A DNA stretch of 64,000 nucleotides from Streptococcus vestibularis (lineage in GTDB: Bacteria; Bacillota; Bacilli; Lactobacillales; Streptococcaceae). Below the pieces are notes generated by a model. It was not told the origin of the DNA and ran no database searches. It was given only the letters and a program-made list of their open reading frames with translations. Shown here piece by piece: positions 37,581 to 48,171 of the stretch. Location of the stretch: contig JAABLG010000006.1 in NCBI GenBank assembly GCA_010604095.1, positions 1 to 64,000 of the forward strand, given 5' to 3'. The first letter of the stretch is position 1; each line of letters opens with the position of its first letter. Both the position numbers and the translations under genes were made by a program.

Positions 37581-40244
37581 TTATGCTCCCTTCAATTTTT
37601 TCCGAACAACCATTGGTAGAATACCACCATTCTTATAGTAGCGAATATCGGCGTCTGCATCAAAACGGACTAGTACCTTAAATGTTTTTGTTTCAGAAGA
37701 CGTTCTAGCTGTTACGGTGATAACATCGTGGACACCAGGATTTTCCGAAAGATCAAAGCTAAATGTCTCCTGTCCTGTCAAACCAAGAGACTCAGCTGAT
37801 TCTCCTTCCATAAATTGAACTGGTAAAATGCCCATCATTACTAAGTTTGAACGGTGGATACGTTCAAAGCTCTCAGCAAGCACTACTTTTACACCAAGGA
37901 GATTTGCGCCTTTGGCTGCCCAGTCACGGCTTGAACCCATTCCATAGTCTTTACCAGCAATCACAAGCGTGTCTTGATTAGCTTCCTTGTATTTCATAGC
38001 CGCATCATAAATAGGAATGATTTCACCATCATATTTAGTATATCCACCAATTTTACCCTCTGCCAACTCATTTTTGATACGAATATTAGCAAAAGTTCCT
38101 CTCATCATCACTTCATGGTTTCCACGACGACTACCATAGGAATTAAAGTCCTGATAATCCACTCCGTGTTCAGAGAGATAATTCGCTGCAGGACTATTTC
38201 GGGCAATATTACCAGCTGGAGAAATATGGTCAGTTGTTACTGTATCTCCGAATTTCGCTAAAACTTTCAAATCAGTCAGTGGTTTAATGGACAAGTCGTC
38301 TCCCAAAGCGTCAAAATAAGGTGGGTTTTGGATATAGGTTGATTCTAGATTCCATTTATAATTCTGACCTTGCTCAGTTGGGATAGCATTCCACTTCGCA
38401 CTGTCTGAAAAGACATTAGCATATTCATCTTGGAAGAGTTGACGAGTCACGAATTTATCAACATATGACTCAATTTCATCACGAGATGGCATGATATCTT
38501 CTAGATAGACAGCTTTGCCATTTTTATCAACCCCAAGAGCTTCAGTAGTCAAATCAATATTGGTGTTACCAGCCAAGGCATAAGCAACAACCAAAGGTGG
38601 GCTAGCTAAAAAATTCGCTTTAACCAGAGGATTGATACGTCCTTCAAAGTTACGGTTTCCTGATAAAACAGCACTTGCCAACAAGTCATTATCAGAAATA
38701 ACTTTAGCCACTTCTGATCGTAGATCTCCTGAATTACCAATACATGTCGTACAACCATAACCAACTAAATTAAAGCCAAGTTTATCCAAATATGTTTGCA
38801 AGCCTGAAGCTTTGAGATAACCTGTAACCACTTTAGATCCTGGCGCCAAAGAGGTCTTGACTGTTGGAGAGACTTTGAGCCCCTTTTCAACAGCCTTTTT
38901 AGCTAAAAGACCCGCAGCCATAAGAACGTAAGGATTTGAAGTGTTGGTACATGACGTAATCGCTGCTATCGCCACATGACCAGTCTGAATCGTCTCTGAA
39001 TGATCCTCAAAATCAACCTGAGCCGTCTTTTCTAATTCCTCACGATCAAGACCAAAACCACGGACACCTGCTTCTCGAACTACGGCATCCTGGAATTCTT
39101 GTTTAGCATCGGATAAGAGAATCAAGTCTTGTGGGCGTTTTGGACCTGAAATCGAAGGTTTAATGGATGACAAATCAATTTCAACAACCTTGGTATAGGT
39201 AGCTTCTTTACTAGGATCATAGAAAAGATGGTTAGTTTTAGCGTAGGCTTCTGTCACCTTGATATGTTGCTCATCACGGTTGGTCAAACGCATGTAGTTT
39301 AAGGTTTCCTCATCAATTGGGAAATAACCACAGGTCGCACCATATTCCGGTGCCATATTAGCCACTGTAGCACGGTCAGCTAGAGATAAACTCTTCAAAC
39401 CAGGACCAAAGTACTCAACGAATTTACCAACAACATTTTCAGAACGAAGCACTTGAGTAATCTTGAGGGCTAAATCGGTTGCCGTCGCAATTTTAGGCAG
39501 TTTTCCTGTCAAACGAACACCTATAACCTCTGGGATTGGGAAATAAGATGCTTCACCAAGCATTGCTGCTTCAGCTTCAATTCCTCCGACACCCCAACCA
39601 AGAACACCGATACCATTGATCATAGTTGTGTGACTATCTGTACCAAACATAGAATCTGGATACAGAAGCCCATCTTTTTCAATAATAACGTCACTTAAAA
39701 ATTCAATATTAACTTGGTGGATGATACCTGTTGCAGGTGGAACGGCACGATAATTTTCAAAGGATTGTTCAGCCCATTTAAGAAATTCGTAACGCTCATT
39801 GTTACGCTTAAACTCCAAATTAATGTTATCTTCAAGAGACGTACTACAACCATAAGAATCTACCTGAACAGAGTGGTCAATCACCAAGTCCACAGGAATC
39901 TCTGGATTAATAAGTTCTGCCTTTCCTCCATTCGCTACGATTGCATCACGCATGGATGCCAAATCAACAACAACAGGAACTCCGGTAAAGTCTTGAAGAA
40001 TAACACGACTTGGTTTAAAAGGAACTTCCGAATTTATCGAAATATTCGGAAATTTCAAGATACTACTAATGTGAGATTCTGTAACATCAACACCGTCCTT
40101 TTTTCTTAAAAGACTTTCAAGTAATATTCTAATCGTATAGGGTAGGTTTTCTACCGTAACACCCTGCTTTGTCGCAACTTTTTCAATATCATAAAACGTA
40201 AAGTCTTGATCTTTTACAGTCAGATTTGAGCAATATTCTTGCAT
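37581..40244 (-). CDS. acn: Aconitate hydratase
   Basis: 887 residues, the AcnA / iron-regulatory-protein type. The [4Fe-4S] cysteines are in [11 protein letters not shown] and [30 protein letters not shown] and the C-terminal swivel motif [15 protein letters not shown] are conserved. It isomerises citrate to isocitrate. First gene of acn-citZ-icd, divergent from the nrd operon across a 320-bp region. Confidence 0.95.
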   Translation of the reverse strand: MQEYCSNLTVKDQDFTFYDIEKVATKQGVTVENLPYTIRILLESLLRKKDGVDVTESHISSILKFPNISINSEVPFKPSRVILQDFTGVPVVVDLASMRDAIVANGGKAELINPEIPVDLVIDHSVQVDSYGCSTSLEDNINLEFKRNNERYEFLKWAEQSFENYRAVPPATGIIHQVNIEFLSDVIIEKDGLLYPDSMFGTDSHTTMINGIGVLGWGVGGIEAEAAMLGEASYFPIPEVIGVRLTGKLPKIATATDLALKITQVLRSENVVGKFVEYFGPGLKSLSLADRATVANMAPEYGATCGYFPIDEETLNYMRLTNRDEQHIKVTEAYAKTNHLFYDPSKEATYTKVVEIDLSSIKPSISGPKRPQDLILLSDAKQEFQDAVVREAGVRGFGLDREELEKTAQVDFEDHSETIQTGHVAIAAITSCTNTSNPYVLMAAGLLAKKAVEKGLKVSPTVKTSLAPGSKVVTGYLKASGLQTYLDKLGFNLVGYGCTTCIGNSGDLRSEVAKVISDNDLLASAVLSGNRNFEGRINPLVKANFLASPPLVVAYALAGNTNIDLTTEALGVDKNGKAVYLEDIMPSRDEIESYVDKFVTRQLFQDEYANVFSDSAKWNAIPTEQGQNYKWNLESTYIQNPPYFDALGDDLSIKPLTDLKVLAKFGDTVTTDHISPAGNIARNSPAANYLSEHGVDYQDFNSYGSRRGNHEVMMRGTFANIRIKNELAEGKIGGYTKYDGEIIPIYDAAMKYKEANQDTLVIAGKDYGMGSSRDWAAKGANLLGVKVVLAESFERIHRSNLVMMGILPVQFMEGESAESLGLTGQETFSFDLSENPGVHDVITVTARTSSETKTFKVLVRFDADADIRYYKNGGILPMVVRKKLKGA

Positions 40245-40276
40245 ACTAGAACCTCCATTAGTTAAAAGTTTTTTTC

Positions 40277-40305
40277 ATTCTATACCTATTTTTTCTAAAA
40301 TACAA
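40277..40305 (-). promoter_or_regulatory. Promoter of acn-citZ-icd
   Basis: Minus strand: -35 TTGTAT (40300-40305), 17-bp spacer, -10 TAGAAT (40277-40282). An imperfect TTATGT...ACATAA inverted repeat lies just upstream at about 40320-40342. Confidence 0.6.
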
Positions 40306-40410
40306 ATGAAATTGGCATTTTTATGTCACAAAAACTCACATAATTAGTTAGTTGACTCCTTTTTCCAATAAATATTGACTGGTGTCAAAAAACTTTAAAA
40401 AGGCTTAAAA

Positions 40411-40458
40411 ACACAATATATGGGGTTGTGTTTGAATACTAAACACAAAATATTGTAT
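40411..40458 (+). promoter_or_regulatory. Tandem NrdR boxes upstream of nrdH
   Basis: Two sequences resembling the NrdR consensus ACACAATATATTGTGT: box 1 at 40411-40426 (strong left half, weak right half) and box 2 at 40443-40458 (ACACAAAATATTGTAT). Start to start is 32 bp, three helical turns, the spacing usual for NrdR pairs. Supports ATP/dATP-responsive repression of nrdHEF. Confidence 0.65.
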
Positions 40459-40565
40459 TTTTGTCGGTTCAACCTCTTGATTTTTCCCTATATTTTGGGT
40501 ATTCTATTAGAGTTCCAAAAGTGACCTTTAGTCACTTAAATTCATTATTAAAAGGAGTATTTGCA

Positions 40566-40790
40566 ATGGCAAAGATTACATTGTTTTCAAAAAACAACTG
40601 CATGCAATGCAAAATGACAAAAAAATTCTTAGAAAAGGAGAATGCTGATTTCGAAGAAATCAACATTGATGAGCATCCAGAGAAAATTGATTATGTAAAA
40701 AGCCTTGGTTTCACAGCTGCTCCAGTTATTGAATCCGGTGATATCGTCTTTTCGGGATTTCAACCTGCAAAACTTAAAGAAATTCTCTAA
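40566..40790 (+). CDS. nrdH: Glutaredoxin-like NrdH redoxin
   Basis: 74 residues. The redox motif is C12-M-Q-C15 in NNCMQCKMTKKF, typical of NrdH, followed by TAAPVIESGD and FSGFQPAKL. It reduces the class Ib ribonucleotide reductase NrdEF. The ATG at 40566 is preceded by AAAGGAG at a good spacing; a frame open further upstream is not used. It opens the nrdH-nrdE-nrdF cluster. nrdI, needed to assemble the manganese cofactor of NrdF, is not in the window. Confidence 0.93.
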   Translation: MAKITLFSKNNCMQCKMTKKFLEKENADFEEINIDEHPEKIDYVKSLGFTAAPVIESGDIVFSGFQPAKLKEIL

Positions 40791-40825
40791 CTCTCAAGTT
40801 TTCATTATAGAAAGGAACTTGTTTG

Positions 40826-40866
40826 CTTAGTTTAAGGAATAAATCTTAATAAACCATTAAACTAAG
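40826..40866 (+). promoter_or_regulatory. Hairpin between nrdH and nrdE
   Basis: Perfect 10-bp stem CTTAGTTTAA / TTAAACTAAG (40826-40835, 40857-40866) with a 21-nt loop. The nearest good Shine-Dalgarno (AAAGGAA, 40811-40817) is on its upstream side, while the nrdE ATG (40882) follows it by 15 nt and has no Shine-Dalgarno of its own. Confidence 0.55.
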
Positions 40867-40881
40867 TTTGGTATCAGTATT

Positions 40882-43041
40882 ATGTCTTTAAAAAATCTTG
40901 GCGATGTTTCTTATTTCCGCCTCAATAATGAAATCAACCGTCCAATTAACGGTCAAATACCTTTGCACAAGGATAAAGAAGCCCTTCATGCCTTTTTCCT
41001 TGAAAATGTTAAGCCAAATTCAATGGCATTCAACAGCATCACAGAAAAAATTAATTACTTGATTGAAAATGACTATATCGAGTCTGAATTCATTGGGAAA
41101 TACGAACCTGCCTTCATTGAGAAATTGTCTGCGGAAATTTACTCTCAAAATTTTCGTTTTCAATCATTTATGTCGGCTTACAAGTTCTATCAACAATACG
41201 CTTTAAAAACTAATGATGGCCAGGCTTATCTTGAAAGTATTGAGGACCGTGTTCTTTTTAATGCCCTCTACTTTGCTGATGGCGATGAACATCTAGCCAG
41301 TGATCTTGCTAATGAGATGATTCACCAACGTTATCAACCTGCTACTCCTTCCTTCTTGAATGCTGGGCGTAGCCGTCGTGGAGAACTTGTTTCATGTTTC
41401 CTTATTCAAGTAACGGATGACATGAATTCTATCGGACGTTCTATTAACTCAGCCCTACAGTTGTCACGTATTGGTGGTGGAGTAGGTATTAGTCTCTCTA
41501 ACCTACGTGAAGCTGGTGCTCCTATTAAGGGGTATGCTGGTGCAGCTTCTGGTGTCGTACCAGTAATGAAACTCTTTGAAGATAGTTTCTCTTACTCAAA
41601 CCAACTTGGTCAACGTCAAGGTGCTGGAGTTGTTTATCTTAGCGTCTTCCATCCAGATATCTTAGCTTTTCTTTCTACTAAAAAAGAAAATGCCGATGAA
41701 AAAGTTCGTGTCAAAACATTATCACTAGGCGTTACCGTACCTGATAAGTTTTACGAATTGGCACGTAAGAATGAAGAAATGTATCTCTTCAGCCCTTACT
41801 CTGTCGAAAAAGAATACGGTAAACCATTTAACTACATCGACATCACAGCTATGTACGATGAATTGGTTGCCAATCCCAATATCACAAAAACTAAGATTAA
41901 TGCGCGTGAGTTAGAAACTGAAATTTCTAAACTCCAACAAGAATCTGGTTACCCATATATCGTCAATGTTGATACAGCTAACAGACATAATCCAATTGAT
42001 GGTAAAATTGTCATGTCCAACCTTTGTTCTGAGATTCTCCAAGTTCAAACACCAAGTGAACTGAACGATGCACAAGAATTTGTGAAACTCGGTACAGACA
42101 TTTCATGTAACCTTGGATCTACTAACATCCTTAACATGATGACATCACCTGACTTTGGACGTTCTATCAAGGCTATGACGAGAGCACTTACTTTTGTTAC
42201 AGATAGCTCTAGCATCGAAGCTGTACCATCTATAAAAAATGGTAACCAACAAGCTCATACCTTTGGTTTAGGTGCCATGGGGCTCCATTCTTACCTTGCT
42301 AAAAACCACATTGAATACGGTAGCCCTGAATCTGTTGAATTCACTAATATCTACTTCATGCTTATGAACTACTGGACTTTGGTTGAATCTAACAATATTG
42401 CCCGTGAACGTCAAGAAACCTTTGTTGGTTTTGAAAAATCCAAATATGCCGATGGTTCTTACTTTGATAAATACGTTACAGGACAGTATGTTCCTAAATC
42501 TGACCGTGTTAAGGAACTGTTCGATGGCCACTTCATTCCGCAAGCAAAAGATTGGGAAGAGCTTCGTGAGTTAGTTAAGAAAGATGGTCTCTATCATCAA
42601 AACCGCTTGGCAGTTGCACCAAATGGATCAATTTCTTATATTAACGACTGTTCTGCTTCTATCCACCCAATCACACAACGTATTGAAGAACGTCAAGAGA
42701 AGAAAATTGGTAAAATCTACTATCCAGCTAACGGACTCTCAACAGACACTATTCCTTTCTACACTTCAGCTTACGACATGGATATGCGTAAAGTGATTGA
42801 TGTCTATGCTGCTGCTACTGAACATGTGGATCAAGGTTTGTCATTAACACTTTTCTTGCGTAGTGAACTACCAAAAGAAATTTACGAATGGAAAACAGAA
42901 AATAAACAAACAACTCGTGACCTTTCTATCCTTCGTAACTATGCCTTTAACAAAGGAATCAAGTCAATTTACTACATTCGTACTTATACAGACGACGGGG
43001 AGGAAGTTGGCTCTAACCAGTGTGAAAGTTGTGTTATTTAA
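40882..43041 (+). CDS. nrdE: Ribonucleoside-diphosphate reductase class Ib, large subunit
   Basis: 719 residues. The active site and specificity regions are recognisable: SNLCSEILQ (catalytic Cys), TPSFLNAG, GGGVGISLSNLR, and the C-terminal redox pair in NQCESCVI that is reduced by NrdH. It lacks the N-terminal ATP-cone, as class Ib enzymes do. It reduces NDPs to dNDPs together with NrdF. A hairpin precedes the start codon and a terminator follows the stop. Confidence 0.96.
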   Translation: MSLKNLGDVSYFRLNNEINRPINGQIPLHKDKEALHAFFLENVKPNSMAFNSITEKINYLIENDYIESEFIGKYEPAFIEKLSAEIYSQNFRFQSFMSAYKFYQQYALKTNDGQAYLESIEDRVLFNALYFADGDEHLASDLANEMIHQRYQPATPSFLNAGRSRRGELVSCFLIQVTDDMNSIGRSINSALQLSRIGGGVGISLSNLREAGAPIKGYAGAASGVVPVMKLFEDSFSYSNQLGQRQGAGVVYLSVFHPDILAFLSTKKENADEKVRVKTLSLGVTVPDKFYELARKNEEMYLFSPYSVEKEYGKPFNYIDITAMYDELVANPNITKTKINARELETEISKLQQESGYPYIVNVDTANRHNPIDGKIVMSNLCSEILQVQTPSELNDAQEFVKLGTDISCNLGSTNILNMMTSPDFGRSIKAMTRALTFVTDSSSIEAVPSIKNGNQQAHTFGLGAMGLHSYLAKNHIEYGSPESVEFTNIYFMLMNYWTLVESNNIARERQETFVGFEKSKYADGSYFDKYVTGQYVPKSDRVKELFDGHFIPQAKDWEELRELVKKDGLYHQNRLAVAPNGSISYINDCSASIHPITQRIEERQEKKIGKIYYPANGLSTDTIPFYTSAYDMDMRKVIDVYAAATEHVDQGLSLTLFLRSELPKEIYEWKTENKQTTRDLSILRNYAFNKGIKSIYYIRTYTDDGEEVGSNQCESCVI

Positions 43042-43081
43042 CACTCTAAAATATCACTGTTCTTATTCATAAAGGGTATTA

Positions 43082-43107
43082 AAAAGGTCGGTTCGCCGAC
43101 TTTTTTA
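43082..43107 (+). terminator. Terminator after nrdE
   Basis: AGGTCGG-TTCG-CCGACTT stem with a stable UUCG loop and TTTTTT; it separates nrdHE from nrdF. Confidence 0.8.
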
Positions 43108-43146
43108 ATAGATAAACTCAAAAAGCTATGTCATGATTTTGAATTA

Positions 43147-43155
43147 TGATAAAAT
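43147..43155 (+). promoter_or_regulatory. Extended -10 promoter of nrdF
   Basis: TGA-TAAAAT (hexamer 43150-43155), 32 bp before the nrdF ATG, which has AGAGG upstream. It explains how nrdF is expressed despite the terminator after nrdE. Confidence 0.5.
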
Positions 43156-43187
43156 AGAAACGATATCAATAAAGAAAGAGGTTTCTA

Positions 43188-44147
43188 ATGGAAACTTACT
43201 ATAAAGCCATTAACTGGAATGAAATCGAAGATGCGATTGATAAATCTACCTGGGAAAAATTGACTGAACAATTCTGGTTAGATACACGTATTCCACTTTC
43301 AAATGACCTTGATGATTGGCGTAAACTTTCAGCTGAAGAAAAAGATTTGGTCGGAAAAGTCTTCGGTGGCTTAACCTTACTAGATACTATGCAATCACAA
43401 ACAGGTGTTGAAGCTATTCGTGCCGATGTTCGTACACCCCATGAAGAAGCTGTTTTGAACAACATTCAGTTCATGGAATCTGTTCACGCAAAATCCTACT
43501 CTTCTATTTTCTCAACTTTGAACACTAAATCTGAAATTGAAGATATTTTCGAGTGGACCAATAGTAACGAATACTTGCAGACCAAAGCAAAAATCATAAA
43601 CGACATCTATGAGAATGGAACACCACTTCAGAAAAAGGTTGCATCAACTTTTCTTGAAACCTTCCTTTTCTACTCAGGCTTCTTCACACCTCTATATTAT
43701 CTGGGTAATAATAAGCTTGCCAATGTCGCTGAAATCATTAAATTGATTATCCGTGACGAATCTGTTCACGGAACCTATATTGGCTATAAATTTCAACTTG
43801 GATTCAATGAATTACCTGAAGAAGAGCAAGAAAGCTTCCGTGAATGGATGTATGACCTTCTCTATGAATTGTATGAAAATGAAGAGCTCTATACCAAGTC
43901 TCTCTATGATGGTGTTGGGTGGACTGAAGAAGTCATGACTTTCCTTCGTTACAACGCCAACAAGGCCCTCATGAACTTAGGACAAGATCCACTTTTCCCA
44001 GATAGTGCAAACGATGTTAACCCAATCGTTATGAATGGTATTTCTACAGGAACTTCCAACCACGACTTCTTCTCTCAAGTTGGTAATGGTTACCTTCTAG
44101 GTACTGTGGAAGCTATGCAAGACGATGATTATAACTACGGACTATAA
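43188..44147 (+). CDS. nrdF: Ribonucleoside-diphosphate reductase class Ib, small subunit
   Basis: 319 residues. Dimetal ligands are visible in LTLLDTMQSQTG (Asp), NIQFMESVHAKSYS (Glu, His), ETFLFYSGF and IIRDESVHGTYIGYK; the radical Tyr is at ESVHAKSYSSIF. It forms the tyrosyl radical cofactor, manganese-based in class Ib. It has its own promoter and a strong terminator. Confidence 0.96.
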   Translation: METYYKAINWNEIEDAIDKSTWEKLTEQFWLDTRIPLSNDLDDWRKLSAEEKDLVGKVFGGLTLLDTMQSQTGVEAIRADVRTPHEEAVLNNIQFMESVHAKSYSSIFSTLNTKSEIEDIFEWTNSNEYLQTKAKIINDIYENGTPLQKKVASTFLETFLFYSGFFTPLYYLGNNKLANVAEIIKLIIRDESVHGTYIGYKFQLGFNELPEEEQESFREWMYDLLYELYENEELYTKSLYDGVGWTEEVMTFLRYNANKALMNLGQDPLFPDSANDVNPIVMNGISTGTSNHDFFSQVGNGYLLGTVEAMQDDDYNYGL

Positions 44148-44148
44148 G

Positions 44149-44173
44149 AAAAAACTAGCTGAGCTAGTTTTTT
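44149..44173 (+). terminator. Terminator of nrdF
   Basis: Perfect 11-bp stem AAAAAACTAGC / GCTAGTTTTTT with a 3-nt loop, right after the nrdF stop. Confidence 0.85.
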
Positions 44174-44207
44174 CTTGTCTTCAATACTATATTCGAAAAA
44201 CAAATAG

Positions 44208-44234
44208 AAAAAGAGTTCAATCTGAACTCTTTTT
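44208..44234 (-). terminator. Terminator of ileS
   Basis: Perfect 12-bp stem AAAAAGAGTTCA / TGAACTCTTTTT with a 3-nt loop, three bases past the ileS stop codon on the minus strand. Confidence 0.88.
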
Positions 44235-44237
44235 AGC

Positions 44238-47036
44238 TTATTTTGCTTTAACTTCAAAGCCTTCTGCTACACCTTCAGCAAAGTTTTCTTCAACAATGCT
44301 AGCACAGTAATCACAGATTGTTGCATTATAGCTACGTTCCTTGGTAGTTGGATCAATACGACGACAACGATCACAAACTTCACCTGAAGCACGTTCTACA
44401 GTGAAGGCAACATTTTCAAAGCTCACAGCTGATTCAGGAGCATCTCCTTCAGCAATAGTCAATGCTGAAACAATCAAAAGTTGAGCAAGATTTGTATTCA
44501 AACCTTCAAGAAGTTCTTTAACTTCAGCATCGGGATAAATAGTCAAATGAGCTTCTAGTGATTTACCGATAACCTTCTCATTACGAGCTTCTTCCAAAGC
44601 TTTTTGAGCTTGACCACGGAAATCCATGAATGCTTTCCATTTTTCAAGGATTGCTTCTTGATTTTCGAAAGCTTCTGCTTCTGGCAACTCTGACAATTGA
44701 ACAAACTCTTCAGTTTCAAATTCAAGATATGACCAGATTTCTTCAGCAGTGTGAGGAAGAATTGGAGTCAAGAGTTTTGTGATCTTAACAAGAATATCGT
44801 AGAAGACTGTTTGCATTTGACGACGTTCAAGAGAATCTGCACTCTCAATGTAAACCACGTCTTTAGCAAAATCAAGATAGAAAGCTGACAACTCTACATT
44901 AATAAAGTTAACCAAAGCTTTGTAGATAGTCAAGAACTCAAAGTTTGCATAAGCGTCACGAATGGTCTTAACCAATTGGTTGAATCGGATAGTCATGTAC
45001 TGATCCACAGATCGAAATTCTTCAAAGGCCACAGCATCAGTTGTTGGATTGAAGTCTGATGTATTAGCAATCAAGAAACGGAGCGTGTTACGGATTTTAC
45101 GGTAAGATTCAGATACTTGGCTAAGGATATCCATTGAGATACGGACATCATTGGTCGTATCAACACTTGTTACCCAAAGACGGAGAATTTCTGCACCAAA
45201 TTGCTTTTCAACATCACTAGGAGCAATCGTATTTCCAAGTGATTTAGACATCTTTTCACCCTTACCATCGAGGGCAAAACCTTGAGACAAGAGTTGTTTA
45301 TATGGTGCGACACCATGATTGGCAACTGATGTGATAAGTGATGAGTTAAACCAACCACGGTATTGGTCAGAACCTTCAAGATAAAGGTCAGCTGGATAAG
45401 TCAATTCAGGTCGATTAACGACAACACCATTCCATGATGAACCTGAATCAAACCACACATCCATAATATCATTTTCTTTAGTGAACTCACCATTTGGTGA
45501 ACCAGGATGTGTGAAACCTTCTGGAAGAAGATCTTTAGCATCACGTTCCCACCAAATAACCGATCCATGCTCTTCAAAAAGTTTAGCCACATGTTCAATC
45601 GTTTCCTCAGTCATGATTGGTGTCTTATCTTCAGCATAGAAGATTGGGAGTGGAACACCCCAAGCACGTTGACGAGAGATGACCCAGTCTCCACGGTCAC
45701 GAATCATGTTGTAAAGACGAACTTTACCCCATTCTGAATGGAATTTAACTTTTTCAATTTCATCCAAAATTTCTTGACGGAATTTAGATACAGATGCAAA
45801 CCATTGAGGGACTGCACGCCAGATAATTGGTTTTTTGGTACGCCAGTCAAATGGGTATGAGTGAGAGATTTCTTCTTTAGCAAGAAGGAGATCACCAAGT
45901 TTATCAATGACTGTTGGTACAACTTTATCATAGAACTGACCTGCAAAATCAGGACCTGCATTTTCCATCATGATACCACGTTCATTGACCGTTACAGCAA
46001 CTTCTAAGCCATTGGCAACACCTACGTTATAGTCATCTTCACCAAAACCGGGCGCTGTATGGACAATACCAGTACCAGAATCCAGTGTAACGTGATCACC
46101 AAGGATAACCAATTCATCAACTTCTGAATCCCATGGGTGTTCGGTTACAATTTGATCCAATTCTTTTCCTTGGTAAGTTGCAAGTACTTCAACATCTTCC
46201 CAACCAAATTTTTCAGAAAGACTTGGCAATAGCTCAGAAGCCACAACATATTTACGGTCAGATCCAGCAGGCTTAACAACTACATAATCAAAATCAGCTC
46301 CCATTGTCAAGCCTCGAGACGCTGTAATAGTGAATGGTGTAGTTGTCCATACAACGATATAGGTATCGGTATCCAATACGCCTTTACCATCCTTAACTTT
46401 ATTAGCATAGTAAAGAGATGTAGAAACTAAATCATGGTATTCGATTTCTGCTTCAGCAAGCGCTGATTCTGATGACCATGACCAGTAAACTGGTTTCGCA
46501 CCTTGGTAGATGTAACCTTTTTTAGCCATCTCACCGAAGACACGAATTTGTGCAGCTTCATAGTCAGGTGTCAAAGTTACATATGGGTTATCCCAATCAG
46601 CTGAGACACCAAGTCGTTTGAAATCTTCACGTTGCTTGTCAACTTGTGAAAGCGCATAGTCACGACACATTTTAAGGTATTCAGAGCGTTCGATTTCTTT
46701 ACGTTTCACACCTTTTTTAGCCAAAACCTGTTCGATTGGAAGCCCATGAGTATCCCATCCAGGAATATAGGGTGCATAGAAACCAGACATTGATTTAGAA
46801 CGAACGATAATATCCTTGGAAATTTTATTCATGGCATGTCCAACGTGAATATTACCATTGGCATACGGAGGGCCATCATGAAGGGTGAAGTGCGGTTTTC
46901 CTTGGTTCAATTCTTGACGACGTTGATACATATTAGCATCTTCCCACTCTTTTTGCCAGAGAGGTTCTTTATTAGGAAGTCCAGCACGCATCGGAAAAGC
47001 TGTCTTACCAAGATTTAGGGTTTCTTTAAGTTTCAT
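44238..47036 (-). CDS. ileS: Isoleucyl-tRNA synthetase
   Basis: 932 residues, class I synthetase. HIGH motif is [14 protein letters not shown] (about 58-71), KMSKS motif is [10 protein letters not shown] (about 593), and the C-terminal zinc site is CDRC...CDYC. The CP1 editing domain is present (WTTTPFTI). Charges tRNA-Ile. It lies downstream of divIVA as in most streptococci and is preceded by a T-box leader with an isoleucine specifier. Confidence 0.96.
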   Translation of the reverse strand: MKLKETLNLGKTAFPMRAGLPNKEPLWQKEWEDANMYQRRQELNQGKPHFTLHDGPPYANGNIHVGHAMNKISKDIIVRSKSMSGFYAPYIPGWDTHGLPIEQVLAKKGVKRKEIERSEYLKMCRDYALSQVDKQREDFKRLGVSADWDNPYVTLTPDYEAAQIRVFGEMAKKGYIYQGAKPVYWSWSSESALAEAEIEYHDLVSTSLYYANKVKDGKGVLDTDTYIVVWTTTPFTITASRGLTMGADFDYVVVKPAGSDRKYVVASELLPSLSEKFGWEDVEVLATYQGKELDQIVTEHPWDSEVDELVILGDHVTLDSGTGIVHTAPGFGEDDYNVGVANGLEVAVTVNERGIMMENAGPDFAGQFYDKVVPTVIDKLGDLLLAKEEISHSYPFDWRTKKPIIWRAVPQWFASVSKFRQEILDEIEKVKFHSEWGKVRLYNMIRDRGDWVISRQRAWGVPLPIFYAEDKTPIMTEETIEHVAKLFEEHGSVIWWERDAKDLLPEGFTHPGSPNGEFTKENDIMDVWFDSGSSWNGVVVNRPELTYPADLYLEGSDQYRGWFNSSLITSVANHGVAPYKQLLSQGFALDGKGEKMSKSLGNTIAPSDVEKQFGAEILRLWVTSVDTTNDVRISMDILSQVSESYRKIRNTLRFLIANTSDFNPTTDAVAFEEFRSVDQYMTIRFNQLVKTIRDAYANFEFLTIYKALVNFINVELSAFYLDFAKDVVYIESADSLERRQMQTVFYDILVKITKLLTPILPHTAEEIWSYLEFETEEFVQLSELPEAEAFENQEAILEKWKAFMDFRGQAQKALEEARNEKVIGKSLEAHLTIYPDAEVKELLEGLNTNLAQLLIVSALTIAEGDAPESAVSFENVAFTVERASGEVCDRCRRIDPTTKERSYNATICDYCASIVEENFAEGVAEGFEVKAK

Positions 47037-47283
47037 TCTATCTCCTCTTCAATATAATTTACAAAATAAAAAGAGCCTTCATCAAAAAGGACGAAAGCTC
47101 GTGGTACCACCTTTGTTTAGAGCAAATATAAATTTGCTCCCTCATATGTCCGTAAGGAGGACCATCCTTCTAACTTACTTTATTCAGTCAGAACCAAAGA
47201 AAATGATAACCGACCAAATAGGGAATGTGGGACTCACACCATCTCCCACTCGCTGAAAATATACTTGGTAAGTTTTATTTTTC
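47037..47283 (-). promoter_or_regulatory. T-box riboswitch of ileS (isoleucine)
   Basis: Minus-strand leader. The stem I base pairs AACTTAC with GTAAGTT, the distal part reads AGCGAG...GGAGATGGTGTGAG, and the specifier is ATC (47205-47207), an isoleucine codon. The T-box core GGTGGTACCACG is at about 47099-47112, followed by the terminator GAGC...GCTC with a T run (about 47066-47100). Uncharged tRNA-Ile should favour antitermination. No strong promoter separates it from divIVA, so part of its transcription may come from upstream. Confidence 0.88.
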
Positions 47284-48159
47284 TTATTCGCCAATATTCA
47301 ATTTAAAAGTTTGTGTTTCGTTAAGGTTTACTTCACCTGTTGTTTCAGGTTGAAAATCAAAATCTTCATCTACTGGTGTAGAAGTTGGAAAGTCTGCTGC
47401 TTCGCTATCGAAAGAATCTGAGTTACCGAAATCAACTGGGGTCGAAACAGTTTCATTCGTTTCTTCAAATTCTTGATTAGAGAAATCTTCGACTTTCTTG
47501 TTACTTTCAGCAACACGACGTTGAAGTTCAGCCATTTCATCAGGAGTAAATTGACGCGTTGCATCAAATGAAGCTGCATCATTTGAATCTGGGACATGTT
47601 CGTCCAAAACTTTTTCAACAACTTCTTTAAAGGCAGCATCTGAGTTTTGAAGATAAATAGCTGTTGGTTGCAACAATTCCCCCCACTCTGGAGCACTTGC
47701 TAAGCTAAGTTGACCTTCAACTGCAGCCAAAAGACGTTGATGGAAAACACGACTTTGACGTTTAAGCTCTTCTGTCTCAATAGCGACACGTTTCGCTTCA
47801 TCAGTAGCATCACGAAGAATTTCAGATGCTTTAGATTTAGCTTCTTCAACCAAATGCGTTGCATTGAAGTTAGCTTTATTAATCAAGTTAGCTGATTCGT
47901 CAGCTGCTGAAGCTTTAACTTTTTCAGCTGTTTCTTGAGCCAAGATAACTGATTGGCTTAGTGATTCTTTCATTTCATCAAAATAAGCCAATTTTTCTTC
48001 AAGCTCTTTTACACGAGAAGCAAGCTCACGATTATCACGAACTAAATCTTCATAATCATCAACGATAATATCAAGAAATTCATCTACTTCTTGTTCATTG
48101 TATCCACGAAATTTAGTTGTAAACTGTTTATCTTTAATATCAAGTGCTGTGATTGCCAT
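47284..48159 (-). CDS. divIVA: Cell division protein DivIVA
   Basis: 291 residues. The N-terminal membrane-binding domain contains KFRGYNEQEVDEFLDIIVDDYE, with the conserved Phe17-Arg18 pair that inserts in curved membrane. Long coiled-coil regions follow (about 35-165) and a low-complexity acidic tail (about 195-291). It marks poles and septum and organises division and peripheral wall growth. A separate short gene encoding only a near-copy of its first 55 residues lies directly upstream. Confidence 0.95.
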   Translation of the reverse strand: MAITALDIKDKQFTTKFRGYNEQEVDEFLDIIVDDYEDLVRDNRELASRVKELEEKLAYFDEMKESLSQSVILAQETAEKVKASAADESANLINKANFNATHLVEEAKSKASEILRDATDEAKRVAIETEELKRQSRVFHQRLLAAVEGQLSLASAPEWGELLQPTAIYLQNSDAAFKEVVEKVLDEHVPDSNDAASFDATRQFTPDEMAELQRRVAESNKKVEDFSNQEFEETNETVSTPVDFGNSDSFDSEAADFPTSTPVDEDFDFQPETTGEVNLNETQTFKLNIGE

Positions 48160-48171
48160 TACAGGCCTCCT

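Noticed and set aside
40461..40565. N-terminal extension of nrdH (35 extra codons)
   Set aside because: The extension is AT-rich leader sequence next to the NrdR boxes; the ATG at 40566 has a good Shine-Dalgarno and matches NrdH length.
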